NCBI GenBank assembly: GCA_003283875.1
Contig: QBXD01000008.1
Coordinates: forward strand, 1-43,765
Origin: SAR116 cluster bacterium AG-321-A13
GTDB lineage: Bacteria > Pseudomonadota > Alphaproteobacteria > Puniceispirillales > Marisalimonadaceae
DNA length: 43,765 bases
Direction of reading: 5' to 3'
Under the pieces are notes generated by a model, which was given only the letters and a program-made list of their open reading frames with translations, ran no database searches and was not told the origin of the DNA. Every line of letters starts with the position of its first letter. The stretch's first letter is position 1. The translations under genes were made by a program, and so were the position numbers. This document shows, in pieces, positions 9,026-16,992 of the stretch.

Positions 9026-10204
9026 TCACGTAATTATATTCTTTTTATTTAATACCAAATAAGAGGATATTATAGAAATTCCTGACATAATAAATAGTGC
9101 AAATAAACATATATTAAAATTTTCAGCACCACCAAAGAAAATAATTAAAAAGCCCGCTAAGCCTCCTGAGCCAACTTGGAATGCTCCCATCAAACCACTG
9201 GCAGCACCTTTATTTAATTTAGAAGAATTTATAGCTCCCGTCATACTATTGGCTACTGCAAAACCATTAGAGCAACCAAATAGAACGCATATTAATGATA
9301 AAGTTAAAGAACCATTTTCTCCTAAATTATTATTTAAAAAAAATATAAATACAGTACAAAAAGAGCATACTGTTCCTACAAAACACATTTTCTCTAGGCC
9401 AACTTTAGGGGTTAATTTACTATTTATTATATTTCCTAAAATATAACCTACTGACGTAAGAGAAAACCATATTCCAAATTCAGATATGCTAACTCCTTTT
9501 CGTTCAAACTCATATGGCATAAAACCATTCATTGCAAAAAACATTGAAGTTTGCATTGCTGTTGTAATTGTAAAAAAATTAAAAGAAATATTTTTAACTA
9601 GTCCTTTATAAATCAAAAATACATTTTTAAAGCTTACGCTTTTAGCTTTATTAAATAATGTTTCTTGTAAAATCAGTGACATTAAAATTATTAGTGTTAG
9701 GCTAATTATACCTAAAGCAATTAGGTTAGTTCGCCATCCTAAAAATTCTGCTAAAAATCCTCCAAAGATAAAACAAGAAATAGGAATAATCGCCATTATA
9801 GCTGTCATTTTGGACATTTGTTTTGCTGCTTCACTTATCTCAAAGCAATCACTTAAAATAGTTCTTCCTACAGATAAGCAAGCAGCAGCACCAAAACCCT
9901 GGATACATCTAAGTATTAATAAGATTTCAATATTTGAGGAAAAAGAAGCTGCAAAAGCTGATATTGAATATATTGCAGCCCCTAATATTAAAATTGGTTT
10001 CCTTCCGTATTTATCTGAAAATGGTCCTGACAAAATTTGTCCAAGAGCTAAAAAAATAAAATATAAGGTCAAAACAAGCTGAGTGTCAGAAAATGAAATA
10101 TTTAAATCATCTTTAATAAGTGTTAATGCTGGTGAGATAATAGTCATACCTATAACAGGAACAGCAACTATTACTGCCAACAAATTGATATTCGGCTTTA
10201 TCAA
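9026..10204 (-). CDS. MFS transporter, Bcr/CflA (drug resistance) type
   Basis: 392 residues with about twelve hydrophobic segments. It has the family loop motif GPFSDKYGRKPILILG between helices 2 and 3 and a conserved RCIQGFGAAACLSVGR segment, as in Bcr/CflA and related proton-coupled exporters. The start is TTG at 10204 with GGCGG 6 bases upstream; the nearby ATG at 10208 is out of frame. It is followed 9 bases later by the amidohydrolase gene. Family members mostly export small molecules, but uptake of the hydrolase substrate cannot be excluded given the pairing. Confidence 0.85.
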   Translation of the reverse strand: MIKPNINLLAVIVAVPVIGMTIISPALTLIKDDLNISFSDTQLVLTLYFIFLALGQILSGPFSDKYGRKPILILGAAIYSISAFAASFSSNIEILLILRCIQGFGAAACLSVGRTILSDCFEISEAAKQMSKMTAIMAIIPISCFIFGGFLAEFLGWRTNLIALGIISLTLIILMSLILQETLFNKAKSVSFKNVFLIYKGLVKNISFNFFTITTAMQTSMFFAMNGFMPYEFERKGVSISEFGIWFSLTSVGYILGNIINSKLTPKVGLEKMCFVGTVCSFCTVFIFFLNNNLGENGSLTLSLICVLFGCSNGFAVANSMTGAINSSKLNKGAASGLMGAFQVGSGGLAGFLIIFFGGAENFNICLFALFIMSGISIISSYLVLNKKNIIT

Positions 10205-10253
10205 ACATTACCGCCAATCTTACTAAGTTAATGGTTATTGTTAAATTTAAAGT

Positions 10254-10664
10254 TTAATTGTTTCCAACTTCGTGGACTTCGATTACATTTCCATCTGGAT
10301 CATAAAAAAATATCTGTTTCCAGCCTGCTACTGCAGTTTCACCCCAATCTGAATAATGAACACTTAATTCATCAAGATGTTTTTTAAAGGCTTCTAGATC
10401 ATCAGTTCTATAAGCTATGTGTCCTTTTTCCAAAGGATTTATAGAATGACCAGTCTTAAAACAAACATCTAAATCTTTTTCAGCTAAATGAGTTTGTATT
10501 TTACCATCTGAAACAAAAGCAACATCACCTGAGTATCCTTTTTTTTTCTCTAAAATTGGTAAGCCTTGAGTTTCAGTCTTAAGTTTCATAACTTTTAAGT
10601 AGAAATCATTCATTTCATCAACTTTATCAGAAGATAAGTTAATGTGATGCAATTCGATTTTCAT
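10254..10664 (-). CDS. VOC-family (glyoxalase/dioxygenase fold) protein
   Basis: 136 residues with one vicinal-oxygen-chelate unit of two beta-alpha-beta-beta-beta repeats: ELHHINLSSDKVDEMNDFYLKVMKLK at the N-terminus gives a metal His, HIAYRTDD a second, and FFYDPDGNVIEVHE the C-terminal Glu motif. Members include glyoxalase I-like lyases, extradiol dioxygenases and resistance proteins; this one is not specific enough to assign. The frame extends to a TTG at 10676, but GAAGG before the ATG at 10664 makes that the start. It probably heads the transcript that includes the MFS exporter and amidohydrolase. Confidence 0.8.
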   Translation of the reverse strand: MKIELHHINLSSDKVDEMNDFYLKVMKLKTETQGLPILEKKKGYSGDVAFVSDGKIQTHLAEKDLDVCFKTGHSINPLEKGHIAYRTDDLEAFKKHLDELSVHYSDWGETAVAGWKQIFFYDPDGNVIEVHEVGNN

Positions 10665-10754
10665 TGTAACCTTCAAACTAATTTAAAGTCATATTCTGGA
10701 TTATTTTTATACTATTAACAGGTTAAAAGAAACTAATAAATATTTGTTAGAAAA

Positions 10755-10831
<77 letters not shown>

Positions 10832-10840
10832 ATAAAAGGT

Positions 10841-10867
10841 TTAATAATACTTGATAGAGGTTGACAA
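10841..10867 (-). promoter_or_regulatory. Candidate promoter of tRNA-Asp
   Basis: Read on the minus strand, TTGTCA (10862-10867) is followed after 15 bases by TATTAA (10841-10846), ending 9 bases before the mature tRNA. The spacer is short, so the exact -10 is uncertain. The support is the identical TTGTCAACCT at the tRNA-Val gene. Confidence 0.4.
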
Positions 10868-10914
10868 TCTTTTGGTCAAGAAAAGATTAGATTTAAAACT
10901 ATAAAAATTAGAAG

Positions 10915-11433
10915 TTAATTATGTTTTTTTTTAGTAATAGGTATGAAATTAAAATATTTTGAGAATACAAAAAATTCAATAAATATTGCAAATATCATAG
11001 TGCTAATAAGTGTGTTAGTAAAAAAAGGTATTGCCATTATATAACAAGTTATTAAACCTGCAATATTTGATTCATAATACGTGCCAGTAAGCCATACACC
11101 AAAATTAGAAAGTGCAAAAAATATTAAAGATCCTAGAAATGCTAAAGTTAACCTATTTATTATACTTTTTGAAAATTTTGAAATCAACCCAACTAAAACT
11201 AAACTCCCCCACGTCCAAATTAATAAACTATGAAATCCTACAAAATAATCTGTTATTGCAAAACCCAAAATGCAGAAGGGGAGAGACCATAAACCAAAGA
11301 TGATAGGAAGATATAAGCTTAAAGCAATAACGGGAGTGAAATTAGGTGGGTGAGGAATTATTCGAAAAACTAGAACAATTCCAACACAACCTAAAAACAA
11401 CAAACAATTTTCAATTAACTTTTTTTTTCCCAT
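10915..11433 (-). CDS. Small integral membrane protein, ECF-transporter S-component-like (DUF6580 type)
   Basis: 172 residues with about five or six membrane helices and the conserved segment RIIPHPPNFTPVIALSLY near the N-terminus. This form belongs to a family of predicted ECF-type substrate-binding membrane proteins (I recall DUF6580) that is often found beside B12-regulated TonB receptors. Its ATG is 43 bases after the stop of the receptor gene, so it lies inside the cobalamin-riboswitch transcript. The likely role is moving cobalamin or a precursor across the inner membrane, but no ECF ATPase or T-component and no btuCDF genes are in the window. The substrate is inference from context. 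Confidence 0.65.
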   Translation of the reverse strand: MGKKKLIENCLLFLGCVGIVLVFRIIPHPPNFTPVIALSLYLPIIFGLWSLPFCILGFAITDYFVGFHSLLIWTWGSLVLVGLISKFSKSIINRLTLAFLGSLIFFALSNFGVWLTGTYYESNIAGLITCYIMAIPFFTNTLISTMIFAIFIEFFVFSKYFNFIPITKKKHN

Positions 11434-11476
11434 AATTTCTAATTAAACCAAATTCACATTTAAACAAGGTAATTTT

Positions 11477-13456
11477 TTAAAATGTAGCCTCGAAACCTAA
11501 AAATAAAGTTCTACCAGGTTGAGGATATACAAAAGGTTTATGACCAGACATAGCTCCACTTTTAATTAGATTAGTATAATATTTCTCATTAAATACATTA
11601 TTAATTGATGCTTTTAAGTTAATATTTTTAATTTTATGGGTAAGGCTAAAATCTGTTATTTGATATGCTTTAGATTTTTCTAAAATATATGTAGGATCGT
11701 TTCCTGATCTTTGTTTACCTACATATTTATATCCTAAAGACGCATTAGTAAAATAATCTATATTATAATTTAAAGACATATTACCAGAAATTCTAGAGAC
11801 ATATGATGTTTCATTTCCCTTTTCGATACCTTCAGTAAAGTGTGAATCAATATATGTAGCATTAGATTTAAATTTCAAGTTATCATTAATAGACTGGTCA
11901 AACTCAATTTCTAAACCTTGTTGAACAGAAGGATCAAAGTTTTCATTATTAAAGGTTGTTTGATTTAAATAAATTTGATTTTTTATCAAAGTTCTAAAAA
12001 CAGATGCTTTATATCTCATTTGGCTGTCATCATACTCATATCCCAACTCAATATCATTGGAATATTGATGTTTAATGTCTTTTTCTACTGGATTTGGACT
12101 AACTAGAGAAATTATTTCATCTAGGCGAGGTGATCTATATGTTCTAGAAATATGTGCAAATACATTATTATAACTTTCTAGATTATAATCTACACCTAAA
12201 GACCAAGCATAATTGTCTCTTTCAATTGAAGACAAACTACTTTTAGTAGAGTAATTATCCGCATTTAATTCATAATGATGATAACGAAACCCAATTTCAT
12301 ATTTGATGTTTTTATATTCAGAATGGTCAAATTGAAAAGTTCCAAATGGCTCAAATATTTTTTGGTTTGCAATATTATGATACTTAACTTGAGACCAATT
12401 ATTTCCTATAGCTCTATAATCAGAACTAAAAAAATCAACGCCTAAGTTAATATTAGAATCTAAATTTTTAAATTGATTTTTTTTACTTAATTTGGAGCTA
12501 AATGTTGATGTTTCTAGATTTGTTTTTGCTCTTATATATTGTCCCCAAGAGTAAGAAGAGGTTCTTTGATCTTTATCTTCAAATTTAAATACATTAGAAA
12601 ACTTAGAACCTGAGTTTAAAATATTTTGTGACCCAACACTTATCGAGTTAACTTTTTCTGTTCCATAATCTTCTGGATTTCTTGAATATCTGGGCCTTGT
12701 ATAAAAATCAGTTATAGAAATATTTCCTGGAAGACCTGTAAATTGTTCTGAGTATACTGATTTAAAATTATATCTATTAATAGAATCCTTTAAATAAGAT
12801 AAATCGAAATTAAATGTATCATTCTCAAATTTATTATTTTCTCTATAACCTTTGCTATCTTCTTTAGATATAAAACTTTGAACAACAAAGTTGTCCAATC
12901 TCTTAGTTAATGAAAATGAACTATTTTTGCCGTTAAAAGATTTTACAGAGCTTTTAAATCTTAATTTATCTGATGTAAAAATAGGATTTTTAGTAATTAT
13001 ATTTATTGCTCCACCTACCGCACCATCACCAAATAGTACGCCAGCAGAACCTCCTTTTATAATCTCTATTTCATAAATGTCATCTATGTTTAATCTAGAT
13101 AAATTTGCTCCACCTATTGTCATATCGGTTAATCTATTACCATTTACTAAAATAAGAATATTACGAGATGCTTGTTCTCCAAAGCCTCTAATTTTTATAG
13201 ATGTTTTTGCATCAGTACCATAATAGAGGTTATCAAAATTAATTCCTGAATATTTTGATATTAAGTCACCTAATGTCTTATATGAGGATTTTCTTATAGT
13301 ATTATAATCAATTATAGTAGTTGAACTACCAACAACATTTTTATTAATTTTGGATGGATGTATCGTAATTCTTAAAGGTTTTTTTTCCACAGCATATGAA
13401 TTTGAAATAGGTATAATTAATAATATGAATGATAAAATAAACGCACGTGTAATCAT
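11477..13456 (-). CDS. btuB: TonB-dependent outer-membrane receptor, probable cobalamin receptor (BtuB-like)
   Basis: 659 residues. A signal peptide (about 1-23, MITRAFILSFILLIIPIS then SYA) precedes a plug domain containing SIKIRGFGEQASRNILILVNG and IEIIKGGSAGVLFGDGAVGGAINII. A long beta-barrel rich in Tyr, Asn and Ser follows, ending in the classic C-terminal Phe (GFEATF). The upstream frame is open to 13492, but CTGGAGGC before the ATG at 13456 fixes the start. The cobalamin riboswitch at 13570-13748 leads its 5' UTR, so expression should fall when B12 is plentiful; this is the main reason for calling it a corrinoid receptor. The gene for the membrane protein at 10915 follows in the same direction. 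No tonB-exbBD in the window. Confidence 0.85.
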   Translation of the reverse strand: MITRAFILSFILLIIPISNSYAVEKKPLRITIHPSKINKNVVGSSTTIIDYNTIRKSSYKTLGDLISKYSGINFDNLYYGTDAKTSIKIRGFGEQASRNILILVNGNRLTDMTIGGANLSRLNIDDIYEIEIIKGGSAGVLFGDGAVGGAINIITKNPIFTSDKLRFKSSVKSFNGKNSSFSLTKRLDNFVVQSFISKEDSKGYRENNKFENDTFNFDLSYLKDSINRYNFKSVYSEQFTGLPGNISITDFYTRPRYSRNPEDYGTEKVNSISVGSQNILNSGSKFSNVFKFEDKDQRTSSYSWGQYIRAKTNLETSTFSSKLSKKNQFKNLDSNINLGVDFFSSDYRAIGNNWSQVKYHNIANQKIFEPFGTFQFDHSEYKNIKYEIGFRYHHYELNADNYSTKSSLSSIERDNYAWSLGVDYNLESYNNVFAHISRTYRSPRLDEIISLVSPNPVEKDIKHQYSNDIELGYEYDDSQMRYKASVFRTLIKNQIYLNQTTFNNENFDPSVQQGLEIEFDQSINDNLKFKSNATYIDSHFTEGIEKGNETSYVSRISGNMSLNYNIDYFTNASLGYKYVGKQRSGNDPTYILEKSKAYQITDFSLTHKIKNINLKASINNVFNEKYYTNLIKSGAMSGHKPFVYPQPGRTLFLGFEATF

Positions 13457-13569
13457 AATTGCCTCCAGCAAATAAATAAACTTATAGGGCATAAGCCCTC
13501 ACCTATTTAGTCGCTAGACGATATAGAACACGTGCCATCTACTCTACCCGGAAGCTGACAAAGCGACAG

Positions 13570-13748
13570 TTTATGGCAGGTCTCCTGGCTCATGCATCAT
13601 TGATTAGGTAACCTTCCCAGAAATTAATTCCAGTGGCATATTTACCCTCACTTAGCATTTACAGTTGCGGGGACAGCTTTGGCATACAATTCAAATGAAT
13701 TACCAAATTCCCATTTTAAGCTTGAAGAAATCTTCGAAGCACCATAAA
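13570..13748 (-). promoter_or_regulatory. Cobalamin (adenosylcobalamin) riboswitch
   Basis: Read on the minus strand, all the landmark segments of the B12 aptamer occur in order: GGTGC near the 5' end, AATGGGAAT, GCTGTCCCCGCAACTG (within 13659-13678), GCCACTG (13631-13637), CTGGGAAGG, and the B12 box AGCCAGGAGACCTGCC (13575-13590). The closing P1 helix is perfect: TTTATGG (13748-13742) pairs with CCATAAA (13576-13570). The aptamer lies 113 bases upstream of the receptor ATG, leaving room for an expression platform. Confidence 0.95.
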
Positions 13749-13811
13749 CACAATATTATTAGTTTAAATAATCTTAACAACGCAAGTACTAAATTATATT
13801 TTTTTAAAATG

Positions 13812-14636
13812 ATGAAATTATCAATAATTGGAAATGGCTACACGGCTCAATTCTTGTCTAAAGAGGCTTTAAAAAAAGGTGTACAAGTTTCTATAATTAC
13901 AAGAAATATTTCAAAACCAAAAAAAAATATCCATTATTTTAACTATTATGATTCTAAAAATATTGCAGAAAAGCTTTCTAAAGAAAATATCATTTCTACG
14001 GTCCCACCAAATGAAGAGGGATTAGACCCAGTTATCCAAAAGTATGGAAAATCAATTGAGTCAAATAAAAATAAAATCATATATTTTTCTGCAACGTCAG
14101 TATATGGAGATGGAGAAATAAATGAAGAGACGAAACCTGATCCCAAACATAATAGAGGTATAATTAGACTTAATGCAGAAGAAGAGTGGATTAAAACCAA
14201 TCGTAATGTTTCACTTTTTCGAATTGTAGGTATATATGGCCCCAAAAGACATCCAATGATAAAATACCTAGAAGGAAATAATAAAATTCTTTTTAAAAAA
14301 GACTATATCCCAAATAGAATTCATGTTGAAGATTTGTCTTCAATAACTATTCAATTTTTAATTGAAAATCTACACTATCAAATTGTCAACATATGCGACC
14401 AAAACAAAGTTAGTAGTTATGAAGCAGTTAAATACGTTACAGACAAATTAAAATTAAAAGAACCGTTAATAGTTAAATATAATCCAAATCAGGTTTCTAA
14501 TAATTTGAAATCTTTTTATGAGTTTAATAGAATTATCAAATGTAAAGTTATAGAAAATGATCTCAAATATGAATATAAATATCCTGACTACCCAAAAGCT
14601 TTACTTGATTTAACAAAAAAATTAATTAAAAGATAA
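13812..14636 (+). CDS. NAD(P)-binding SDR/epimerase-like protein, YeeZ type
   Basis: 274 residues from the second of two adjacent ATGs (13809 and 13812). The frame is open further upstream, but that region is the riboswitch on the other strand and encodes nothing conserved. The N-terminus MKLSIIGNGYTAQFL is a Rossmann strand with GxGxxA; IIYFSATSVYGDGE (about 94-107) is the usual epimerase segment. The usual Tyr-x3-Lys active site is not seen, as in YeeZ-like atypical SDRs, whose reaction is poorly known. No clear ribosome site is visible. Ferredoxin reductase follows after 20 bases, so the two are probably co-transcribed. The gene diverges from the B12 cassette. Confidence 0.75.
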   Translation: MKLSIIGNGYTAQFLSKEALKKGVQVSIITRNISKPKKNIHYFNYYDSKNIAEKLSKENIISTVPPNEEGLDPVIQKYGKSIESNKNKIIYFSATSVYGDGEINEETKPDPKHNRGIIRLNAEEEWIKTNRNVSLFRIVGIYGPKRHPMIKYLEGNNKILFKKDYIPNRIHVEDLSSITIQFLIENLHYQIVNICDQNKVSSYEAVKYVTDKLKLKEPLIVKYNPNQVSNNLKSFYEFNRIIKCKVIENDLKYEYKYPDYPKALLDLTKKLIKR

Positions 14637-14656
14637 ACAAATCTAGGATAATTTCA

Positions 14657-15433
14657 TTGTCAAAATTCTCTAATAATTGTCATAAAGTAACATTCATAAA
14701 ACATTGGACTGAAAGTTTATTTTCTTTTCGTATTCAAAGACCACAAAGTTTTAAATTTAGATCTGGTGAATTTGTAATGATCGGCTTACCAAATGAAAAT
14801 GATAAGCCAATATTAAGGGCTTATTCAATCGCCTCACCAAGTTGGTCAGAAGAATTAGAGTTTTATTCTATTATAGTTAAAGATGGTCCCTTAACATCAA
14901 AATTAAAGAATATTAAGATAGATGATGAAATAATTATGATGCCTAAATCTACTGGCACATTAGTTTTGGATGCATTAAAGCCTGGCAAAAGATTATTTTT
15001 ACTCTCCTCTGGAACTGGTTTTGCACCCTTTGCATCACTTATAAGAGAGCCAGAAACGTATGAAAAATTTGAGACAGTAGTCGTAACTCATACCTGCAGA
15101 ACTGTTCCTGAACTAGCTTATAGCCAGGAAATAATTAATGAAAGTAACGATGACGAAATTATTAAAGACTTTATTGAAAATAAATTAATAAGTTATCATT
15201 CTACTACAAGGGAAAATTTTATGAATAACGGAAGAATAACCGAACTAATTAGTACAAATAAAATTTTTAATGACCTTAAAATTGACCATATATCATCTGA
15301 TGACAGATTTATGTTTTGCGGATCAATGGGGCTAAACAATGATCTTAAGGCTATAATGATGGAACATAATTTACAAGAAGGAGCAAATAATAACCCCGCT
15401 GAATTTGTCTTAGAAAAGGCTTTTGTAGGTTAA
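14657..15433 (+). CDS. fpr: Ferredoxin/flavodoxin-NADP+ reductase
   Basis: Transfers electrons between NADPH and ferredoxin or flavodoxin; 258 residues, FAD-dependent. The FAD site is RAYSIASPS (about 49-57), the NADP site begins at SSGTGFAPFASLIREP, and VVVTHTCRTVPELAY follows. The C-terminus EFVLEKAFVG matches the bacterial subclass of plant-type reductases that ends in a short extension after the aromatic residue. The start is a TTG at 14657 with AGGA 9 bases upstream, and no in-frame ATG occurs before the FAD-binding domain. It converges with the next gene with only one base between the two stops. Confidence 0.9.
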   Translation: MSKFSNNCHKVTFIKHWTESLFSFRIQRPQSFKFRSGEFVMIGLPNENDKPILRAYSIASPSWSEELEFYSIIVKDGPLTSKLKNIKIDDEIIMMPKSTGTLVLDALKPGKRLFLLSSGTGFAPFASLIREPETYEKFETVVVTHTCRTVPELAYSQEIINESNDDEIIKDFIENKLISYHSTTRENFMNNGRITELISTNKIFNDLKIDHISSDDRFMFCGSMGLNNDLKAIMMEHNLQEGANNNPAEFVLEKAFVG

Positions 15434-15434
15434 C

Positions 15435-16154
15435 TTACCATTTTTCTATGTCAGGCCTTAGCTCTACGTCAAAGGACCAGGCTGAGCGTTTTTGTTGTGA
15501 TATTCTATAAATTTCTTCTGCAATATCTTCAGGTTGTGCAAATTCTATTTCATCTTTATTTTTTTGATGTTCAATCCTGTTTCTCGTCCATGGAGTATTA
15601 ATTGATGCGTCTATAGTTACATATGAGACGTGAATACCCTTTGGGCCAAAATCACGAGCTAAAGATTGTGCTAAAATCCTTTGAGCTGCCTTAGTAGGTG
15701 CAAAATATGGTGTCATAGCAACCCCCCTGTGTGCAGCAGTATTTCCTGTGACTATAATTACGCCCTTTTTATTTTTCAACATATCTGGTATCAAAAAATG
15801 AGCCAAGTACATAAGGGAGGTTGTATTAATTCGAAAGTTTTTTTCTAACCATTCTGGTTTTCCGTTAAGTAAATATTCAAAATTTCCTTTAACTGCATTA
15901 TGAATTAGTACTTCTGGGGCTTCCATTTCATCTTTTATTTTTTTACAAGTATTCTCTAATGCGGTTAAGTCTGATACGTCACAGACATAGCCTTTAGAGT
16001 CTGGTAATTCTTTTTCAAATTTAATTAATCTTTCTCTAGTTCTAGCTATCATTGCAATTTTGTAGCCCGCTTTAGCGAAACGTCTAGCCGTAAAGCCCCC
16101 TGTACCTTCCCCAAGGCCAGTAATCAAACAAACAGGTTTAGAAAAATTCGGCAT
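15435..16154 (-). CDS. SDR-family protein with degenerate catalytic triad
   Basis: 239 residues of short-chain dehydrogenase fold. The nucleotide loop TGLGEGTG (12-19) fits TGxxxGxG, and HNAVKG replaces the usual NNAG at 85-90. In the active site the Tyr position of Tyr-x3-Lys is Phe (F151 with K155 in YFAPTKAA; a Tyr sits one residue early), and the Ser position is Asn138 (GNTAA). The fold and cofactor site are intact, so it could be a binding protein, a dehydrogenase with altered chemistry, or one using the shifted Tyr150. GGAGATACAAT precedes the ATG at 16154. tRNA-Val lies upstream on the same strand. Confidence 0.8.
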   Translation of the reverse strand: MPNFSKPVCLITGLGEGTGGFTARRFAKAGYKIAMIARTRERLIKFEKELPDSKGYVCDVSDLTALENTCKKIKDEMEAPEVLIHNAVKGNFEYLLNGKPEWLEKNFRINTTSLMYLAHFLIPDMLKNKKGVIIVTGNTAAHRGVAMTPYFAPTKAAQRILAQSLARDFGPKGIHVSYVTIDASINTPWTRNRIEHQKNKDEIEFAQPEDIAEEIYRISQQKRSAWSFDVELRPDIEKW

Positions 16155-16251
16155 ATTGTATCTCCAAAAGGAAAATGAAATTTCATGTTAAAATAATCAA
16201 TAATTTGTATGATGTAAATAATTAGAGATTGAAAGGATTTATAGTAAAAAA

Positions 16252-16327
16252 TGGTGGGCGGTGACGGTCTCGAACCGCCGACATTCTCGGTGTAAACGAG
16301 ATGCTCTACCAACTGAGCTAACCGCCC
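16252..16327 (-). tRNA. tRNA-Val (anticodon TAC)
   Basis: 76 bases including encoded CCA. Acceptor GGGCGGT pairs with ACCGCCC, anticodon stem TCTCG/CGAGA with loop TTTACAC gives TAC, and the T-arm has GGTTCGAGACC. Confidence 0.95.
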
Positions 16328-16340
16328 ATTTTTATATAAG

Positions 16341-16369
16341 TTTATACGTAATTTTAATAAGGTTGACAA
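16341..16369 (-). promoter_or_regulatory. Promoter of tRNA-Val
   Basis: On the minus strand TTGTCA (16364-16369), a 17-base spacer and TATAAA (16341-16346) form a good housekeeping-sigma promoter ending 13 bases before the mature tRNA. The -35 lies within TTGTCAACCT, shared with tRNA-Asp. Confidence 0.65.
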
Positions 16370-16425
16370 CTATGAACTTATTTATTTTGCCATAATGTAT
16401 ATTGATTAAATATAAAGGAATAATC

Positions 16426-16959
16426 TTGAAATTGAAAATAAATAAGCAGCCAACAATTTGGATAATAGAACAAATAAAACTACTAGCTCCCAGAAGAAAA
16501 ATCGAAATATTAGATTTTGCTAGTGGGAATGGAAGAAATAGTATTCATTTAGTAGAAAAAAACAGAAATATAACAGCCATAGATAAAGATAGTATGAAAT
16601 TAGTTAAGTACGATCATTTTGAGCATATCAATACAATCTGTTTTGACCTTGAAACAGATCAAAATTGGCCCTTGAAAGAAAAATATTACGATATCATTAT
16701 AGTTGTGAATTATTTGTATAGACCTAAAGTCAAAAAAATACTGAATTTGTTGAAAGATGGGGGATATTTATTTTATGAAACTTTTTCAGTTGGCAACGAA
16801 AAATACGGTTCACCAAAAAATCCAAATTTTTTATTGAAAGATAGAGAGCTAATTAATCTATTCGGTAAAAAAAACGAGATATTGAATTATTTTAATGGTA
16901 AAGTTGTTGAAGAAAAACTATCCATTAAACAAAGGTGTTTAATAAAAAAGACGTCTTAA
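16426..16959 (+). CDS. Small SAM-dependent methyltransferase-like protein
   Basis: About 177 residues. ILDFASGNGRNSIHLVEK is a class I methyltransferase motif I with the variant glycine loop D-F-A-S-G-N-G-R-N, as in TehB-like enzymes; ITAIDKD supplies the acidic residue binding the ribose, and YYDIIIVVNYLYRPKVKKIL plus LLKDGGYLFYETF are motifs IV and V. The frame is open to a TTG at 16402, but AAAGGA before the TTG at 16426 fits better. The substrate is unknown. The 3' end overlaps the terminator of the convergent HU gene, which probably ends both transcripts. Confidence 0.75.
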   Translation: MKLKINKQPTIWIIEQIKLLAPRRKIEILDFASGNGRNSIHLVEKNRNITAIDKDSMKLVKYDHFEHINTICFDLETDQNWPLKEKYYDIIIVVNYLYRPKVKKILNLLKDGGYLFYETFSVGNEKYGSPKNPNFLLKDRELINLFGKKNEILNYFNGKVVEEKLSIKQRCLIKKTS

Positions 16960-16972
16960 ATAAGACGCCTTT
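16947..16972 (-). terminator. Rho-independent terminator of the HU gene, convergent
   Basis: On the minus strand an 11-bp stem, AAAGGCGTCTT with AAGACGTCTTT (one G-U pair), a four-base loop and a T6 run. It lies 21 bases after the HU stop and overlaps the last codons of the facing methyltransferase gene. Confidence 0.85.
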
Positions 16973-16992
16973 CTAAAATTATAAATTTTTAA

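Noticed and set aside
10687-10754. Possible terminator hairpin (CTAATAA ... TTGTTAG) after tRNA-Asp
   Set aside because: On the minus strand, where it would be needed, the stem has a C-A mismatch and weak pairing; the T run is broken.
13457-13492. Twelve-codon N-terminal extension of the TonB receptor
   Set aside because: The signal peptide and a strong CTGGAGGC ribosome site fit the ATG at 13456; the extension overlaps that ribosome site.
13665-13811. Upstream extension of the YeeZ-like gene's reading frame
   Set aside because: It overlaps the B12 aptamer on the opposite strand, has no family similarity, and the family N-terminus begins at the ATG pair at 13809/13812.
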